Shown piece after piece: positions 42,243 to 51,404 of a DNA stretch of 64,000 bases. Source of the stretch: Alistipes sp. (GTDB taxonomy: Bacteria > Bacteroidota > Bacteroidia > Bacteroidales > Rikenellaceae). A model generated the notes under the pieces. The model did not search any database, had not been told where the DNA came from, and was given only the letters and a program-made list of their open reading frames with translations. The translations under genes were made by a program, and so were the position numbers. The first letter of the stretch is position 1. Each line of letters starts with the position of its first letter. Location of the stretch: positions 124,001 through 188,000 of the forward strand of contig JAGBTQ010000003.1 in assembly GCA_017631275.1 (NCBI GenBank), in the 5' to 3' direction.

Positions 42243-43628
42243 TTAGAAGTCTAACGTGCCACTTATGTTGCTTGGCGCAACCTCCTCCTGCTTCTGTATC
42301 GGACGGAAGGTTGTTCGTGCCTGCGTCTCGCTCTCTGCCGAGAACTGACTCTTTAGGCGTGTGTACGCAGGGTCTTTCTTCTGCAGGTGAACGAGCTTGT
42401 AGCGATCCTGTGGAGGGTAGATTGTTGGGCCCTCGTTCGGACGAAACTTATTGCGATCTGGGCGCTCAGGACCAACTATCTCAGGCTTGTTATTTGGCTC
42501 ATCACCAGGTAAAAATGGGTTCTTTGCTGGCTCGTTGCCTCCCTCTGAGTTGTATGTTGGATCTATCTTGAGCTCGTTGCCATCCTCGAAGCGTGTTGCC
42601 ACAACAACCAACTCCAACTCGTCGTCTGCCAACGACTTCTTCTCGCTTGCACCCCAGATGATGTTGGCAGAGTGGGTGTTGCCATCCTCATCTTTGTAGC
42701 TTGCATGCTTCTGGATATACTCCATGGCATCTGTTACATCGTCGTGAGTAAGCTTGTTGATGTCTGACACAGCAAAGCTTAGCAAGATCTCCTTAGCTCC
42801 CGAGATGTGGTTATCATCGAGGAGTGATGATGATAGGGCACCCTCAGCCACCTGAAGTGCGCGGTTCTCGCCCGAAGCATTAACCACCGACATGTGAGCA
42901 CGACCACTGCCACGCATAACGGTCTCAACATCGGCGAAATCGACACGTACCAATGCAAACTCAACTGTGATAAGCTCGGCAATACCCTTTGTTGCCATGC
43001 CCAACACGTCGTCGGCCTTGCCAAATGCCTCGCCAAGAGGTAGCTTGCCATAGAGCTTGCGAAGACGCTCATTGTCGATGACAAGAAGTGAGTCAACCCA
43101 CTCGTGAAGCTCCTCGACACCCTTTACTGCACGCTGGTAGCGGCCAGGACCCTCCATGCGGAAGGGCATGGTCACAACAGCCACGGTGAGAATGCCTAGC
43201 TCGTGAGCGATACGTGCGATGACGGGCGAAGCACCAGTACCAGTACCACCACCCATACCTGCTGCGATGAAGAGCATCTTCACGCCTGAGGTCTCGAGTA
43301 GTGTGCGTAGCTGCTCCTCGCTCTCGATGGCGAGCTCACGACCACGGTCGGCATTGTTACCAGCACCAAGACCTGGACCCATCTGTATCTTGTTAGATAC
43401 CTTGCAGTTAGCCAAGGCAGCCTCATCGGTGTTACATACCACGAAGTTTACACCCGTAATGCCCATTGTCTGCATGTGGTTTACGGCATTACCGCCCGCG
43501 CCACCAACGCCAATAACCATGATTATTGACTCGGCGTCGAGTTGTAGGTTCGACTTGGGGTTGTTTGTTGTGAGCTGCGAGTCGAAATCTGCAGCAGCAC
43601 TCATTGTATTTGTATTATTGTTAGTCAT
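42243..43628 (-). CDS. ftsZ: Cell division protein FtsZ
   Basis: FtsZ is the tubulin-like GTPase that forms the division ring. The tubulin signature MGGGTGTGASPVIA (about 128-141) and the nucleotide-binding GVGGAGGNAVNHM (about 38-50) are intact. A long C-terminal linker (about 345-440, rich in Pro/Asn/Lys) ends in a short conserved tip, NISGTLDF. The T7 catalytic loop reads VRVDFADVET: the two Asp residues are kept, but the position usually filled by Asn holds Arg (residue 228). 461 residues. Genes ftsA, ftsQ, murC and murG lie upstream in the same operon. Confidence 0.97.
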   Translation of the reverse strand: MTNNNTNTMSAAADFDSQLTTNNPKSNLQLDAESIIMVIGVGGAGGNAVNHMQTMGITGVNFVVCNTDEAALANCKVSNKIQMGPGLGAGNNADRGRELAIESEEQLRTLLETSGVKMLFIAAGMGGGTGTGASPVIARIAHELGILTVAVVTMPFRMEGPGRYQRAVKGVEELHEWVDSLLVIDNERLRKLYGKLPLGEAFGKADDVLGMATKGIAELITVEFALVRVDFADVETVMRGSGRAHMSVVNASGENRALQVAEGALSSSLLDDNHISGAKEILLSFAVSDINKLTHDDVTDAMEYIQKHASYKDEDGNTHSANIIWGASEKKSLADDELELVVVATRFEDGNELKIDPTYNSEGGNEPAKNPFLPGDEPNNKPEIVGPERPDRNKFRPNEGPTIYPPQDRYKLVHLQKKDPAYTRLKSQFSAESETQARTTFRPIQKQEEVAPSNISGTLDF

Positions 43629-43666
43629 AACTTAACCTTCTCTTGATTATGATTCTCTATTACGAA

Positions 43667-45151
43667 CTACCATTCGCCCTCCTCGCCATCGCCGATAAAG
43701 GTGTTACCAGCTTTGTTGAACATATCGCGAATTCTCTTGCCAAATGATGGCTTCTCGGGCTTCAATGGATCCTCGTCATCGGCAAGCGACACCTTTGGCT
43801 TTACAGGATTGTCATTTGGCTTAGCGGCAGGCGTCTGATAAGTTGGCTGCGTGGGCTGAACAGGCTGCTCGGGCTGAGTTGGCGTAGTTGCATTTGTGCG
43901 AGGTACAACATCGTCATACTGCGAAAGGCCTGTTGCGCGAGGTGTTGGCTTCTGCTGTTGCTGCTCAGGACGTTTGCTTGTGGTGCATGAGCCACGCTTA
44001 GCGCCATATACCAGCAACGAAGCTACAGTAGCATCTGCTGGTGATGAGATATGCTCAAGCATGCTCTCCTCCGTAAAGCCATACTCTGGGTGCACTGTGC
44101 GTGCCTCCATAATATCGAGCTCACGAGCAAACAACTTCTCGATGTCGCGCATCTGCGAGCCACCACCCGTAAGCAAGAGCGTAGGCATGAACTTTGAGCC
44201 GCAACCAGCCTCCTTAATCTCGTTGCGCACCCACTCGGCAATCTCCTTAAGGCGCGCCTCGATAACTATTGCGAGGTTCTTGCGGAGAATGTTTTTTGTC
44301 TGTGTGCGCTTAGGAGCCTGGAACACGATGATGTCGTCAATGGCGAGTGATGCCACTGCCGAGCCATACTGTATTTTGAGGTCTTCGATGTAGCTTGTAG
44401 GTATAGCCAAGGTCTGAATGTCGGCGTTGATTGACTTGGCTCCGATAGGAATAGATGCCACATAGCGCACCTTGCCACCATAGAGCACCGATACGTCGGT
44501 AACACCGCCACCAAAGTCAACGATAACCGAGCCGTCCTGCATATCATCGGTTGTAGCCACGGTGTTATGCATGATCATGGCGTTAGGAATAATCTCCTTA
44601 ACGGTAATCTCGTTGCGCTGCAAGCAGTGACGCAAGCGGTCGCACATAGCCTTGTCGCAGAGGATAAAGTTGTATGTGGCTGATAGTCTGTGACCATAAG
44701 CACCTACAGGCACTGACACCTCCTTGTCGTCAATCTTGTAGAGTAGAGGCTGCATGGCGATGATTGTCTCCTGCGTATCTGGGAGCTTCACCGTCTTCAT
44801 GCGGCGGTCCAACTCATCAACATCGCGCTGAGTGATCTGGTTGCTGCCATTCTTAAGGTCGTCCTGAACATATACCTGGTCGGTGACCTTCACGCAACGT
44901 ACAAAGTCGCCCGAAAGACCTGCATATGCCTCCGAGATCTTGATGCCCAACTCCTTCTCGATACGGTTTTTTGCGGCGATGATAGCCTTGCTCACCATCT
45001 CGCTGTTCTCGACACGTCCGGCGTTGACACCCTCAACAGGCTCAGACACAATGCCCTGTATTGCTACAAGACCACTCTCCTCGACATTGCCGACAGCTAT
45101 AACCACGTTAGACGAACCTACGTCTATTGCTACAATCTGCTTATCTTTCAT
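43667..45151 (-). CDS. ftsA: Cell division protein FtsA
   Basis: FtsA is the actin-like protein that ties FtsZ to the membrane. The ATP-binding motifs VAIDVGSSNVVIAVGN (about 7-22) and VIVDFGGGVTDVSVLYGG (about 204-221) and an SHS2 (1C) region (about 85-165) are present. The C-terminal part (about 390-494) is a Pro/Gln/Thr-rich linker, longer than in E. coli, followed by KPSFGKRIRDMFNKAGNTF, a probable amphipathic membrane helix. 494 residues, 38 bases before ftsZ. Confidence 0.96.
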   Translation of the reverse strand: MKDKQIVAIDVGSSNVVIAVGNVEESGLVAIQGIVSEPVEGVNAGRVENSEMVSKAIIAAKNRIEKELGIKISEAYAGLSGDFVRCVKVTDQVYVQDDLKNGSNQITQRDVDELDRRMKTVKLPDTQETIIAMQPLLYKIDDKEVSVPVGAYGHRLSATYNFILCDKAMCDRLRHCLQRNEITVKEIIPNAMIMHNTVATTDDMQDGSVIVDFGGGVTDVSVLYGGKVRYVASIPIGAKSINADIQTLAIPTSYIEDLKIQYGSAVASLAIDDIIVFQAPKRTQTKNILRKNLAIVIEARLKEIAEWVRNEIKEAGCGSKFMPTLLLTGGGSQMRDIEKLFARELDIMEARTVHPEYGFTEESMLEHISSPADATVASLLVYGAKRGSCTTSKRPEQQQQKPTPRATGLSQYDDVVPRTNATTPTQPEQPVQPTQPTYQTPAAKPNDNPVKPKVSLADDEDPLKPEKPSFGKRIRDMFNKAGNTFIGDGEEGEW

Positions 45152-45180
45152 GATATCTTAGTTTTTATCTTATTTTCTTC

Positions 45181-46290
45181 TTAGTTGCGTGGCAGGCATA
45201 CCACCTGACCATCATAGCGCACGCTGATGCGGCTATACTTGTTCCACCCAACATTGCGCAACACCTTGTCGTAGAAATCGCGTGTGTTCTGCAGCTTCTG
45301 CGTGAGGTTGTGTGTGTCGCCAAGGTCTATGGTGTAGTCGCCTGAGCGGGGCACTATGGCTATGTGTATTGCCCCCTTGTCACCCGATGTTAGCACAAGT
45401 TGGGTAATCTCGGCGCTCCAAAAGCTATCTGCTAACGCGCTCTTGATAAACTCCACGAGGCGTTCGAAGTCGGCATTTATGCTCTCGAGCGAAGCGATAT
45501 TATGCCTGAGCCTCTCCTGCATATTGCTAAGTTTGTCGAGTTGCTTGACAAGCACAGCATCCTCCTTCAGGTACTTCTGGTTGTGAGCCTCCTTGAAGAG
45601 CTTCAGGTTCTCCTTGCGAGCCTCGTAGGTCTCCTTAGATACCCAAAAAGGCTTCTTGACGGTGCTATCCTGAACACTCTTGTCGCGCTTCTTTATTTGC
45701 TTGCGGTCGCTTAAGACGGGGTATTTCTTATGCTCAATCTCCACTATGCGGCGCTCCAGCGCTGCTATCGAGTCGGCAATATATCGAAACACATTGCCCG
45801 AGAAATCCCTATCTACAATCAGCCTATGGCTACCCGTGATGACAGGAACATAGGCGGCATAGCCATCTGAGGCGCGGAACAACACGCCGTCGTTGGCGAT
45901 GTAGTGGTCGTAGCCACCATCGAGGCGCAGGCGTGCTATGGGCTCACGCTGTATTATGGTCATCTCGATGCGTCCGTCGTAGGTGACAAAGGCGTTACAG
46001 CTCTCCACAGCGCTATGCTCCAATGCCACTCTCTCGAGTGCTGCGAGGTCGAGCTCGGCAATGCTCTTACCCTTGGGGCTTACACCATGCTTCGCAAACC
46101 ACTTATACATCGACTCGGTGTCGATGAGCATGTGGTTGCCGTTGCCATCGATATGTATGACAAAGCCACTTATTCGCTGGCTTTCCCTGTGGTCGCGGGC
46201 TCCGATATGTGCATAGCATATCACTACGACTATTGCCACAAGCAACAATCCGTAGCCAAACGCCATGCCTATCTTCTTAAGCCTACTCAC
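45181..46290 (-). CDS. ftsQ: Cell division protein FtsQ with coiled-coil insertion
   Basis: FtsQ is a bitopic divisome protein. One helix (about 8-28) is followed by a POTRA-like region (about 40-120, with SMYKWFAKHGVSPKGKSI) and the beta domain (about 120-369). A Lys/Glu-rich helical segment of about 95 residues (about 180-275, with IKKRDKSVQDSTVKKPFWV and KEDAVLVKQLDKLSNMQERL) is inserted between strands of the beta domain; FtsQ is usually near 240-280 residues, here 369. It overlaps the murC stop codon by one base and precedes ftsA by 29 bases. Confidence 0.9.
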   Translation of the reverse strand: MSRLKKIGMAFGYGLLLVAIVVVICYAHIGARDHRESQRISGFVIHIDGNGNHMLIDTESMYKWFAKHGVSPKGKSIAELDLAALERVALEHSAVESCNAFVTYDGRIEMTIIQREPIARLRLDGGYDHYIANDGVLFRASDGYAAYVPVITGSHRLIVDRDFSGNVFRYIADSIAALERRIVEIEHKKYPVLSDRKQIKKRDKSVQDSTVKKPFWVSKETYEARKENLKLFKEAHNQKYLKEDAVLVKQLDKLSNMQERLRHNIASLESINADFERLVEFIKSALADSFWSAEITQLVLTSGDKGAIHIAIVPRSGDYTIDLGDTHNLTQKLQNTRDFYDKVLRNVGWNKYSRISVRYDGQVVCLPRN

Positions 46291-47684
46291 TATGCCTCAA
46301 TGCTCTTTTTGCGTAATACCTCGGCAATGCCAGCGCACGTCACGTCGATGTTGCCAGCACCAAACGTAACAACAACATCTGTATCCATCGTTGACAATAC
46401 CTCCTCAAGCTCCTCGCGCTCGTGTAGTGTCCAGCTAACCTTGAGCATGCGGCCAATCATCTCGGAGCATACTCCCTCGATAGGTAGCTCACGAGCAGGG
46501 TAGATAGGTACAAGGATTACCTCATCGGCAAGTGATAGTGCCTCGGCAAACTCCGTAGCCAAATCTTTAGTGCGTGTGTAGAGGTGTGGTTGAAAAATAG
46601 CAAGCAGCCTACGACCTGGGAAGATGCCACGTAGCGACTCGATTGTTGCACGTAGCTCCTCGGGGTGGTGAGCATAGTCGTCGATATATACCTGCTTAGG
46701 GGTATTCACATATACTTCCATGCGGCGCTTAACGCCCTCGAACTTGCGCAATGCCTCCTTCACAGCCTCCTTGTCGAAACTCTTGCCCTCAATTTGTGCT
46801 GCGCACCACAACATAGCCACGGCAGCCACAGCATTCTCGATATGCACCTTGCCCAAGATGCCTAGCTCGCAATCCTCGATACGACCGTCAGGAAGCACAA
46901 TGTCGTAGAGGTAGTGACCGCCCTCGATGAGACGGATATTCTCAGCATGGAAGTCGCCACCCTGATCGCACGAGTAGCGGTATAGCTTACGCTCCGAGGT
47001 GTCGAACTTAAGCTCTACGCCCTGCTTGAGGATAAGCGCTCCGCCCGCCTTAATCTGTGATGCGAACTCCTCGAAGGCCTCCTTCACAGCCTCCACAGTG
47101 CCGTAGATGTCGAGGTGGTCGGCATCCACAGCCGTGATAACAGCGATGTCGAGGTGTAGGCGCAAGAACGAACGGTCGTACTCGTCGGCCTCGACAACAA
47201 GTCTGCGTCCCTCGCCCAAGACGAGGTTCGAGTTAAAGTTGCGTGATATACCTCCCAAGAAGGCACTGCCCTCGCCCGCTGCGGCATGGTTGAGCCATGC
47301 AGCAAGTGTCGATGTGGTGGTCTTGCCGTGTGTGCCCGCCACGCCCATGCCGAGCTTGCCATTAGACAAAACGCCAAGCATCTGCGAGCGCTTCTCGATG
47401 TTAAATCCTCTCTCGCGAAGCCATGCCCACTCGCGGTGGTCGCCAGGTATGGCTGGTGTGAGCACCACAAGGGTATCCTCCGCCGAGCGCATCTGCTCAG
47501 GGATAAGCTCGGGGTCGTCCTCGTAGTGTATCAAGGCACCCTCCATCTCGAGCTCACGTGTTAGAAGTGTTGCTGTGCGGTCGTAGCCTGCAACAGCATA
47601 GCCCTCATGCATAAAGTATCGGGCAATGGCGCTCATGCCAATACCGCCGATACCGAGAAAGTATACGTTTTTGAACTCCTTCAT
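46290..47684 (-). CDS. murC: UDP-N-acetylmuramate--L-alanine ligase MurC
   Basis: MurC adds the first amino acid (L-Ala) to UDP-MurNAc in peptidoglycan synthesis. The N-terminal Rossmann domain starts VYFLGIGGIGMSAIARYF; the ATP-binding GVAGTHGKTTTSTLAAW (about 114-130) and the central-domain motifs VEADEYDRSFL (about 171) and IDDYAHHPEELRATI (about 345) are intact. 464 residues, full length. It is placed between murG and ftsQ, sharing the single base at 46290 with ftsQ. Confidence 0.97.
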   Translation of the reverse strand: MKEFKNVYFLGIGGIGMSAIARYFMHEGYAVAGYDRTATLLTRELEMEGALIHYEDDPELIPEQMRSAEDTLVVLTPAIPGDHREWAWLRERGFNIEKRSQMLGVLSNGKLGMGVAGTHGKTTTSTLAAWLNHAAAGEGSAFLGGISRNFNSNLVLGEGRRLVVEADEYDRSFLRLHLDIAVITAVDADHLDIYGTVEAVKEAFEEFASQIKAGGALILKQGVELKFDTSERKLYRYSCDQGGDFHAENIRLIEGGHYLYDIVLPDGRIEDCELGILGKVHIENAVAAVAMLWCAAQIEGKSFDKEAVKEALRKFEGVKRRMEVYVNTPKQVYIDDYAHHPEELRATIESLRGIFPGRRLLAIFQPHLYTRTKDLATEFAEALSLADEVILVPIYPARELPIEGVCSEMIGRMLKVSWTLHEREELEEVLSTMDTDVVVTFGAGNIDVTCAGIAEVLRKKSIEA

Positions 47685-47687
47685 ACT

Positions 47688-48812
47688 CTATCTCTGAGCC
47701 TTGCTAAGCTCCTTTTCTATCTCGTTAACAACTCTGTCTGCTGCGTCAGATATTGCAAGCTTGGCAATATTCTCGCGCAACGACTCTAGTTCCTGGTTGT
47801 TTGCTACTAACTCCAAGGCTACTGCCATAGCCTTATCCACTGCCTCGCTATCTGGTACAATGGCAGCTGCACCCTTCTCAACAAGTGCCATGGCATTCTT
47901 TGTCTGGTGATCCTCCGACACGTTGGGTGATGGCACAAATACTGTAGGTTTAGCCACAAGGCATAGCTCCGACACGGTGCATGCGCCACTTCGCGAGATG
48001 GCAACATCTGAGGCGGCATAGGCATAGTCCATGCGGTCGATAAATGCTCCCTGCCAGATATTCTTTGTTGGGTGCTCCTTGAGGAATGCCTGCATCTCGC
48101 GCTCGTAGTACTTGCCTGTCTGCCAGATAACCTGCACGGGGGCCTCGCCATTTAGCGTGAGCACCCACTTCTTCATCATTTCGTTGAGGGTGCGTGTGCC
48201 AAGTGAGCCACCAACACACATGATAACGGGCATCGAGTCGTTGAAGCCATAGTAGGCGAGTGCCTCCTGCTTGTTGCTCTGGTCGGCAGAGAAGCGACCG
48301 CGAAGTGGGTTGCCTGTCATGACAATCTTGTCGGCAGGGAAGAACCTATCCATCTTGTCGTAAGCCACGCAGATGCGCTTAGCACGCTTTGCCAAGAACT
48401 TGTTGGTAAGTCCCGCATAGGAGTTTTGCTCCTGAATGATTGTTGGTATGCCAAGGCTCTGCGCTGCACGCAACACGGGCGCTGAGGCGTAGCCGCCAAA
48501 GCCCACAACGATGTCGGCATCAAACTTGCGAATGATGCTCTTAGCACGACGCATGCTCTCGATAACCTTGAAGGGAGCCTTTAGGTTGTTGATGATGTTG
48601 GCAGCGTTTAGCTGGCGCTGAAGACCCACCACAGGAAGGCCCTCGATGCGGTAGCCCAAGGCAGGGATTTTCTCCATCTCCATCTTGCCCTCGGCACCAA
48701 CAAACAAAATCTCTACCTCCTCGCCAAACTTGCGCTTTAGCGCCTCGGCAACGGCAACGGCTGGATATATGTGACCTCCGGTACCACCACCAGAGAGAAT
48801 TACTCGTTTCAT
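47688..48812 (-). CDS. murG: Undecaprenyl-PP-MurNAc-pentapeptide GlcNAc transferase MurG
   Basis: MurG adds GlcNAc to lipid I, giving lipid II at the inner face of the membrane. The glycosyltransferase family 28 motifs GGGTGGHIYPAVAVAEAL (residues 8-25), VGFGGYASAPVLRAAQ (about 105), GGSLGTRTLNEM (about 200) and RSGACTVSELCL (about 270) are present. 374 residues. It appears to be the first gene of the ten-gene unit; ftsW, murD and mraY, which stand before it in most dcw clusters, are not in the window. Confidence 0.97.
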   Translation of the reverse strand: MKRVILSGGGTGGHIYPAVAVAEALKRKFGEEVEILFVGAEGKMEMEKIPALGYRIEGLPVVGLQRQLNAANIINNLKAPFKVIESMRRAKSIIRKFDADIVVGFGGYASAPVLRAAQSLGIPTIIQEQNSYAGLTNKFLAKRAKRICVAYDKMDRFFPADKIVMTGNPLRGRFSADQSNKQEALAYYGFNDSMPVIMCVGGSLGTRTLNEMMKKWVLTLNGEAPVQVIWQTGKYYEREMQAFLKEHPTKNIWQGAFIDRMDYAYAASDVAISRSGACTVSELCLVAKPTVFVPSPNVSEDHQTKNAMALVEKGAAAIVPDSEAVDKAMAVALELVANNQELESLRENIAKLAISDAADRVVNEIEKELSKAQR

Positions 48813-48939
48813 CAGTTCGAAATTTTTAGAGTTGTGTCATGGTGTTATCACGACACTGCTCGTTATGTAACCAAGTGAATTACAGTGCATTACTATATGT
48901 GATAATGCCATTGGGGGATATGTCTGCAATTTCACCCTA

Positions 48940-48972
48940 CAAAATTATGAATTATCGGCTGAAAATCCAAGA
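48940..48972 (-). promoter_or_regulatory. Promoter of the murG-to-tatD operon
   Basis: On minus, TTGG (near -33), a 19-base spacer and TAATTTTG (plus CAAAATTA at 48940-48947). The leader is about 120 bases and contains an inverted repeat GTGTC...GACAC near 48834-48858. The stretch 48973-49030 in front of it has no other feature I can support. Confidence 0.55.
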
Positions 48973-49031
48973 CGATTTTAATTCTTTTTACAAAAAATAT
49001 TATGCGGCGCTAAGCGAGGCTATGCGTAGCA

Positions 49032-49072
49032 TAAAAAAAGACGAACATCGACAAATCGAGTGTCGATGTTCG
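49032..49072 (-). terminator. Terminator of transketolase
   Basis: On minus, CGAACATCGACA and TGTCGATGTTCG pair, followed by TCTTTTTTT, 50 bases after the tkt stop. Confidence 0.9.
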
Positions 49073-49122
49073 CCTCTTATTATAATCTCTTCCGACAAGC
49101 TATCTTGTCGTTCGGTGAGTTG

Positions 49123-51147
49123 CTATTTGAGCATTGCCTTAACCTCAGCAGCTACGGTTGTGCCGTTGTAGCCAAACTTCTCGTCGAGCACCTTGAAAGG
49201 AGCTGAGTAGCCGAAGTGGTCGAAGCCGTGGATAAAGCCATTCTCGCCAACCAAACCAGCGAGGTTTACCGAAAGACCAGAGGTCATACCGTAGCGTGGA
49301 AGGTTGCCAAGAACCTCTGCCTGATACTCCTTCGACTGGTCGCGGAACAAGCCCTCAGAAGGGATTGAAACAACACGTGTTGCGATGCCCTCAGATGCCA
49401 AGATCTCAGCACCCTCAAACAATGTAGAAACCTCTGAGCCTGTGGCGATAAGGGTTACCTTAGCATCCTTGTTCTCGAGTACCACATAACCACCCTTCTC
49501 AGCCTGCATAGCCTCCTCGCGACGTGACTTGCCGCTGATGGCTGGAAGCGACTTGATGTCCTGGCGTGAAAGGATAAGAGCCACTGGGCGGTTCTCCTCC
49601 ATAGCCATCTTCCATGCTGCTACAGTCTCCTCTGAGTCTGCTGGGCGAAGAACGAGCATTGAGCGCTCACCTGAGTGGTTGCGGAGGTGCTCCATAAGAC
49701 GGATCTGTGCCTCGTGCTCAACAGGCTCGTGGGTAGGGCCGTCCTCACCAACACGGAATGAGTCGTGTGTCCAGATGTAGATAACCTTCTTCTCCATAAG
49801 AGCTGAAAGACGTACTGCTGGCTTCATGTAGTCAGAGAATACGAAGAATGTACCGCAAGCAGGAATGATACCGCCGTGAAGAGCCATACCGTTCATCACG
49901 CAAGCCATAGTAAGCTCGGCAACACCTGCCTGGAAGAACTGACCTGTGAAGTCGCCCTTGGTGAATGCCTTAGTCTTCTTGAGGAAGCCGTCGGTCTTAT
50001 CTGAGTTAGAAAGGTCAGCAGATGATACTACCATGTTCTCAACGTGCTCAGCGAAGTATGAGAGCATGTTTGCTGAAGCAGCACGTGTAGCCTGGTCTGG
50101 CTTAACCTCGATTGCTGAGTAGTCGATCTCAGGGAGCTTGCCAGAGTAGAAGTTGTCCATCTTCTCAGCAAGTGCTGGGTTCTCGTTGCGCCATGCAGCC
50201 TCCACTGCCTTAATCTCCTTAGCCCAAGCGCGCAACTCCTCGCGACGTGCAGCATAAACCTCCTTCGACTCCTCGAATACTGCGAATGGCTCGTCAGGGT
50301 TACCGCCAAGATTCTTGATGGTTGCAGCGATGTCTGCGCCAGCAGCTGTAAGTGGCTGACCGTGAGTAGATACCTGGTTCTCGAAGCTTGTGCCATCAGC
50401 CTTGCGAGCACCGTAGCCCATGATGGTCTTACCGATGATGAGTGTAGGACGCTCAGTCTCAGCATTTGCTGCCTTCAAAGCTGCACGAATCTCGTCGATA
50501 GACTGGCCATTAACGGTGATTACATTCCAGTTCCACGCCTTGTACTTCATCTCGATATCCTCGGTGTCAACCTCGTCACACTTTGTAGATAGCTGGATGT
50601 TGTTTGAGTCGTAGTACATGATAAGGTTTGCCAAGCCGAGGTGGCCAGCGATACGACCTACGCCCTGTGAGATCTCCTCCTGGATAGCACCGTCAGAGAT
50701 GAAGGCATAAGTCTTGTGAGCCATCCACTCGCCAAAGCGAGCAACCATAAAGCGCTCAGCAATAGCAGCACCAACAGCCATAGCGTGACCCTGACCAAGA
50801 GGGCCTGATGTGTTCTCAACACCGCGCATAACGTCAACCTCTGGGTGACCAGGAGTTACACTGCCCCACTGACGCAATGACTGCAAGTCTTCAGTTGTGT
50901 AATTGCCTGCAAGTGAGAGCACTGCATAGAGCATTGGCGACATGTGACCTGGGTCGAGGAACAAGCGATCACGGTGTGGATAAGCCATGTTATCTGGGTC
51001 GTAACGAAGGAACTCGGCGTAGAGCACGTTGATGAAATCTGCACCGCCCATAGCGCCACCTGGGTGACCAGACTTTGCCTTCTCGACCATCGAAGCAGCC
51101 AAGATACGAATGTTGTCGGCTGCACGCTGTAGTTTGTTGTTCTGCAT
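49123..51147 (-). CDS. tkt: Transketolase
   Basis: This thiamine-PP enzyme moves two-carbon units in the pentose phosphate pathway. The 674-residue protein has GHPGGAMGGADF (about 25-36), the TPP-binding FISDGAIQEEISQGVGRIAG (about 148-167) with the following NNIQLS, the catalytic EDGPTHEPVEHEAQIR (about 467-482) and the C-terminal domain (about 545-670). The form is the usual full-length single-chain enzyme. It is alone on minus, divergent from pgk, with a TATCTTTG element at about 75 bases from the ATG. Confidence 0.96.
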   Translation of the reverse strand: MQNNKLQRAADNIRILAASMVEKAKSGHPGGAMGGADFINVLYAEFLRYDPDNMAYPHRDRLFLDPGHMSPMLYAVLSLAGNYTTEDLQSLRQWGSVTPGHPEVDVMRGVENTSGPLGQGHAMAVGAAIAERFMVARFGEWMAHKTYAFISDGAIQEEISQGVGRIAGHLGLANLIMYYDSNNIQLSTKCDEVDTEDIEMKYKAWNWNVITVNGQSIDEIRAALKAANAETERPTLIIGKTIMGYGARKADGTSFENQVSTHGQPLTAAGADIAATIKNLGGNPDEPFAVFEESKEVYAARREELRAWAKEIKAVEAAWRNENPALAEKMDNFYSGKLPEIDYSAIEVKPDQATRAASANMLSYFAEHVENMVVSSADLSNSDKTDGFLKKTKAFTKGDFTGQFFQAGVAELTMACVMNGMALHGGIIPACGTFFVFSDYMKPAVRLSALMEKKVIYIWTHDSFRVGEDGPTHEPVEHEAQIRLMEHLRNHSGERSMLVLRPADSEETVAAWKMAMEENRPVALILSRQDIKSLPAISGKSRREEAMQAEKGGYVVLENKDAKVTLIATGSEVSTLFEGAEILASEGIATRVVSIPSEGLFRDQSKEYQAEVLGNLPRYGMTSGLSVNLAGLVGENGFIHGFDHFGYSAPFKVLDEKFGYNGTTVAAEVKAMLK

Positions 51148-51221
51148 AGTTTTGTATGATGTTAAATTAAATTTTTTGTGTCAAATATTCGGGGTAACCT
51201 TGGGTTAGGTTAACAATCATA

Positions 51222-51229
51222 CAAAGATA
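51222..51229 (-). promoter_or_regulatory. Candidate -7 element of transketolase
   Basis: CAAAGATA on plus reads TATCTTTG on minus, about 75 bases before the ATG. Confidence 0.55.
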
Positions 51230-51355
51230 AGTAAACTTTTGCAATGATGGTCATTAAATCGACTATTTTTCTCGAAAATTAATTTTTGACACGATATTTG
51301 CGTTTTTGACTTAATTATTATATAGGTATCGTGTATGGTGTTTGAAAAAAAGTTT

Positions 51356-51363
51356 TAACTTTG
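51356..51363 (+). promoter_or_regulatory. Candidate -7 element of pgk
   Basis: TAACTTTG; leader of about 35 bases to the ATG at 51405. No matching -33 TTTG at the right distance. Confidence 0.5.
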
Positions 51364-51404
51364 CATCGTATATGTGCTTATTATAAACCAAAAAAATATT
51401 TGTT

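Noticed and set aside
48839..49171. Plus-strand ORF in the murG-tkt gap
   Set aside because: It runs across the tkt terminator and into tkt, and lacks a promoter.
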